Source: Lysobacteraceae bacterium
GTDB lineage: Bacteria; Pseudomonadota; Gammaproteobacteria; Xanthomonadales; Wenzhouxiangellaceae
DNA: 7,581 nt
Direction: 5' to 3'
Assembly: GCA_020201235.1 (NCBI GenBank)
Contig: JAIVHD010000272.1
Location: forward strand, 1-7,581
Shown in pieces: positions 5,691-7,581 of this stretch. Within the stretch, counting starts at the first letter, position 1, and each line of letters starts with the position of its first letter. A program made the position numbers and the translations under genes. The notes beneath the pieces were generated by a model. The model was not told the origin of the DNA, did no database searches, and worked only from the letters and a program-made list of their open reading frames with translations.

Positions 5691-6572
5691 TTAAAGCTCA
5701 ATCGAACTGTCAGACGGGCCGGTAGCAGCACCTTCGGCAGGCCCGCCGGAGGCATCGACCGGAAAGATCTCGACAAACGCCAGCCATTGGGCGGCCGCAA
5801 CCAGGAGCTGGATGAACAGCGAGATCACCATCGAAAGAACCTGCACCAGCAGTGCGCCGAAGCCCCCAAGGCCCAGGCTCAGGATGCCGGCAAAGACGCC
5901 GAACACCAGCCCAATGATGAACAACGCACCGAACAGCACCAGCCCAAAGCCGAGAAATGCCGACCAGTTGACCAGCAAAGCGCGCAAGCTCCACAGCAAG
6001 GCCGCCATGACCGGCCAGTGCCAGAAAAAGACCAGCGGCACAGCAAAGTACAGCGCGCCCAGCACCAGCGCAAAAACCGACACGCTAAGCAGCAGCCCGC
6101 CAAAAACGTTGACCCCCTGAAATAGGGCAAAAAACTGTTCCGGGTTGTTGTTAACGGCGTTGGGGTCACCAAACAACGCGCCAAGCTGCTGCAGATCCAT
6201 CTGCGGTGCCAGCCAGGCGGTCAGCGTCGCCAATGCCACAAAAATCCCGATCACGAAAAACAGCCCCAGCATCAGCAAGCCGGAGCGCACTCGCCGGTCG
6301 TAAAAACCGGCCAGCAACAGCGCCGGTTCTGGCTTTTCGCCACGCTGAACGGCTCGAAATACGTTCAGCATTCCGGCAGTCAGGATTGGCGATATCAGCC
6401 CCAGCACCAACAAGCCGAGGACCGGCAGCAATTGGATCAGGGAAATTACCAACAGCACCGCGGCAATTCGCACCAGGGCCACGCCACCGCGTCCAAGCAA
6501 CTCACCGCCGCCACTTAGCCAGCCGATTCCGTCACCAAAGCCTGCCTTTGCGATCCTGGGTGCCTGCGTCAT
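5691..6572 (-). CDS. Multi-pass inner-membrane protein, possibly BPSS1780-like family
   Basis: A 293-residue, very hydrophobic protein with roughly six membrane segments: about 31-67 (long, perhaps a re-entrant pair), 97-121, 155-182, 186-202, 207-232 and 240-268. A short hydrophilic Ser/Gly/Ala-rich tail (about 272-293) follows. The layout of an N-terminal IGW motif, a first helix ending in PILTAGMLNVFRAVQRGEKP, then LLLAGF and a return into the membrane, recalls uncharacterised BPSS1780-type proteins. That family link is from memory and tentative, and the function is unknown. A good Shine-Dalgarno (AGGGAG, 6586-6581) lies eight bases before the ATG at 6572. It starts 14 bases after the stop of the HELLH-motif gene, so the two are probably co-transcribed. 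There is no signal peptide apart from the first membrane segment. Confidence 0.8.
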   Translation of the reverse strand: MTQAPRIAKAGFGDGIGWLSGGGELLGRGGVALVRIAAVLLVISLIQLLPVLGLLVLGLISPILTAGMLNVFRAVQRGEKPEPALLLAGFYDRRVRSGLLMLGLFFVIGIFVALATLTAWLAPQMDLQQLGALFGDPNAVNNNPEQFFALFQGVNVFGGLLLSVSVFALVLGALYFAVPLVFFWHWPVMAALLWSLRALLVNWSAFLGFGLVLFGALFIIGLVFGVFAGILSLGLGGFGALLVQVLSMVISLFIQLLVAAAQWLAFVEIFPVDASGGPAEGAATGPSDSSIEL

Positions 6573-6580
6573 GCCCGATT

Positions 6581-6586
6581 CTCCCT
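6581..6586 (-). promoter_or_regulatory. Shine-Dalgarno AGGGAG for the membrane-protein gene
   Basis: On the minus strand AGGGAG lies eight bases before the ATG at 6572, directly after the TAA of the upstream gene. It fixes the start. Confidence 0.7.
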
Positions 6587-7120
6587 TTACGAATAATTGT
6601 ATGAGTCCGCTTCGGCGGCCATTCTAAGCAGCATATGTCTATGGGTGACCGGGCCTGGATCGCCGATCAGGCGTTGCCAAAGCCAAAAGCCCGGAAAGAT
6701 TGTAATCGCATACGGCAGGAGCACGCACGACTGATACACCCAGTCCGAACCGCCGGTGTCAAAGCCGGTCAACTGACCGGCATAGTCCGAACCCGAAACC
6801 ACGAACGGCAGCCACGCCTCAAGCACATCGCCGCCATACAGCGGCGCAAGCTCCAAACGGCTAACCTCACCACCGGCCATCAGGCAACCGGCCACGTGCA
6901 GCAATTCATGCACCGGTACGTACAGCCACCAGCCAAACAGCAATCCGGCCATCATCACGGCCAAGCCGGCCAAACCCGGCATCCGCGCCAGAAAAGCCTG
7001 CAGCAATCGAAAATCGGCCAGCAACACCCCGGGCCACAAACCTCGATTTCGGTCGATCATCAACCCCGCACCCATTGAGTAAGCACGCCGGCAGCGTACA
7101 CTAAAATGGGTCTTAAGCAT
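6587..7120 (-). CDS. Putative membrane-associated metalloprotease-like protein with HELLH motif
   Basis: A 177-residue protein with a membrane segment (about 50-69) that runs straight into VPVHELLHVAGCLMAGGEV. HELLH (71-75) matches the zinc-binding HExxH of metallopeptidases. A membrane helix carrying HExxH is reminiscent of site-2-type (M50) or related integral-membrane peptidases. A second hydrophobic stretch lies at about 129-150. A soluble region between them holds GSDYAGQLTGFDTGGSD (110-126), probably conserved. I do not see the distant Asp-containing third-ligand helix of M50 enzymes, and the protein ends soon after the second hydrophobic stretch, so it may be short, inactive, or a different family. 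The start is uncertain: ATG 7120 has GGTGAG just upstream, but in-frame ATGs at 7075 and 7060 would shorten a basic N-terminus. It is probably co-transcribed with the membrane gene downstream. Substrate and function are unknown. Confidence 0.65.
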   Translation of the reverse strand: MLKTHFSVRCRRAYSMGAGLMIDRNRGLWPGVLLADFRLLQAFLARMPGLAGLAVMMAGLLFGWWLYVPVHELLHVAGCLMAGGEVSRLELAPLYGGDVLEAWLPFVVSGSDYAGQLTGFDTGGSDWVYQSCVLLPYAITIFPGFWLWQRLIGDPGPVTHRHMLLRMAAEADSYNYS

Positions 7121-7357
7121 CGCTCACCCGTCTCGTTCAGCATCCGCCAAAGCACCGCCTCGCGGCCCCGAAAGACCGGCCTGCGGGGCGCACTGCGTGC
7201 GTCCTGCGCGGCTACGCCGCTGGTCGAGCGGTTAGAGACCGACTGCTACCCGGCCCTCCCCCGAAACCACCAGCAGCAACACCTGCCTGGCATCCCGGAA
7301 CCACCACCCGACCAAGCCCCCTTCAACGATCCGCTGCCGTTCTAGCCAACACCACGC

Positions 7358-7381
7358 CGCCCCGCGTCAATGAACGGGGCG
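7358..7381. other. GC-rich stem-loop
   Basis: CGCCCCG (7358-7364) pairs perfectly with CGGGGCG (7375-7381) across a 10-base AT-containing loop. Neither strand has a T-run after it. It could be a terminator without a U-tract, or a structured repeat. No gene end is close enough to assign it. Confidence 0.35.
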
Positions 7382-7460
7382 ACGATCTCGTCAGGCCCCA
7401 TCAGATAAACTGAAAACACCACCATCAAATTGCGTGAACACGCTCAGCAATCGCTACACC

Positions 7461-7478
7461 TAGCAGCCTGTCGGACTT
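7461..7478. mobile_element. Possible insertion-sequence terminal inverted repeat, element extending past the right edge
   Basis: TAGCAGCCTGTCGGACTT resembles the ends (AAGTCCGACAGGCTGCTA on the other strand) I recall next to transposase genes in proteobacteria. The recollection is not tied to one named element. If correct, the element reads rightwards out of the window. An open minus-strand frame ending five bases inside this motif would be the C-terminus of its transposase. Only one end is visible, so neither the paired repeat nor a target duplication can be seen. Confidence 0.35.
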
Positions 7479-7482
7479 AACC

Positions 7483-7581
7483 TTAGTACACCGCGATCAG
7501 CGGTGCCGCGAAGAGGATATGCACCAAGTTGGTGCGCGAATCGCGTCTACGGCCGCCAATTTCGCCGAATTGAGCGTTTTC
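7483..7581 (-). CDS. C-terminal fragment of an unknown reading frame running off the right edge
   Basis: Minus-strand codons are open from the window edge (7581) to a TAA at 7485-7483, giving 32 residues that end in a hydrophobic stretch (NLVHILFAAPLIAVY). I do not recognise the protein. Its stop lies just inside the insertion-sequence-end-like motif, so it may be a transposase C-terminus. With so few residues the frame could equally be open by chance. Confidence 0.25.
   Translation of the reverse strand, partial: ENAQFGEIGGRRRDSRTNLVHILFAAPLIAVY

Larger units (their letters stand above)
7121..7482. other. Non-coding or unrecognised stretch, 362 bases
   Basis: I see no convincing gene here. 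A 79-codon plus-strand frame (7106-7345) overlaps the HELLH gene's start and encodes a Pro/Arg-rich sequence with no recognisable features, so I left it out. The region contains a GC-rich hairpin (7358-7381) and an insertion-sequence-end-like motif (7461-7478). It should also hold the promoter of the minus-strand membrane genes, which I could not locate. Confidence 0.5.

Noticed and set aside
5787..6125. Gln/Lys-rich plus-strand frames opposite the membrane protein
   Set aside because: Typical antisense shadows of Leu/Phe/Val-rich membrane-helix codons.
7205..7265. tRNA-like stretch (GGTCGAGCGGTTAGAGACC resembles a D-arm)
   Set aside because: No anticodon stem of the right spacing, no T-arm consensus and no matching acceptor stem on either strand.
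7106..7345. 79-codon plus-strand frame
   Set aside because: It overlaps the start of the HELLH gene antisense, has Pro/Arg-rich content with no motif, and has no Shine-Dalgarno.

Overview
The window reads as ordinary chromosomal DNA from a GC-rich gammaproteobacterium. The evidence is the gene order nrdR-ribD-ribE-ribB-ribH-nusB, which is typical of that class, and a chemotaxis-type cluster resembling the type IV pilus Chp system of Pseudomonas and Xanthomonas relatives. I cannot name a genus. Genes are tightly packed, with many ATGA or few-base junctions.

Layout: 1-1191 (+ strand) holds the tail of a response-regulator receiver domain, probably the C-terminus of a ChpA-like hybrid kinase, followed by two small CheW-like genes, each joined to its predecessor by a 4-base ATGA overlap. 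This cluster converges, with a 24-base gap, on a block of minus-strand genes. That block, in transcription order (right to left), is an internally deleted nrdR (5476-5243), ribD (5132-4044), ribE (3894-3280), a ribB-type gene with a dead GTP cyclohydrolase II-like tail (3276-2152), ribH (2155-1664) and nusB (1674-1216). Together ribD, ribE, ribB and ribH supply most of riboflavin synthesis. GTP cyclohydrolase II must come from a ribA elsewhere, because the fused domain here has lost its zinc cysteines. Upstream of nrdR on the same strand lie two membrane-protein genes 14 bases apart (7120-6587 with an HELLH motif, and 6572-5691). The right end, 7121-7581, has no convincing complete gene. It contains a hairpin, a sequence resembling an insertion-sequence end, and a short reading frame running off the edge.

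The most striking observation is nrdR. The reading frame is intact and both ends match the family closely, but about 91 residues (half of the zinc ribbon and nearly all of the ATP-cone) are missing cleanly and in frame. This is either a real deletion that abolished or changed the ribonucleotide reductase repressor, or an assembly error. Other points of interest are the degenerate RibB fusion, a 149-base leader-like gap before ribE with no FMN riboswitch, the doubled CheW-like genes without a CheB-type gene between them, and an NtrC-site-like palindrome near the right edge. I found no CRISPR array, tRNA, rRNA, or defence-system gene.
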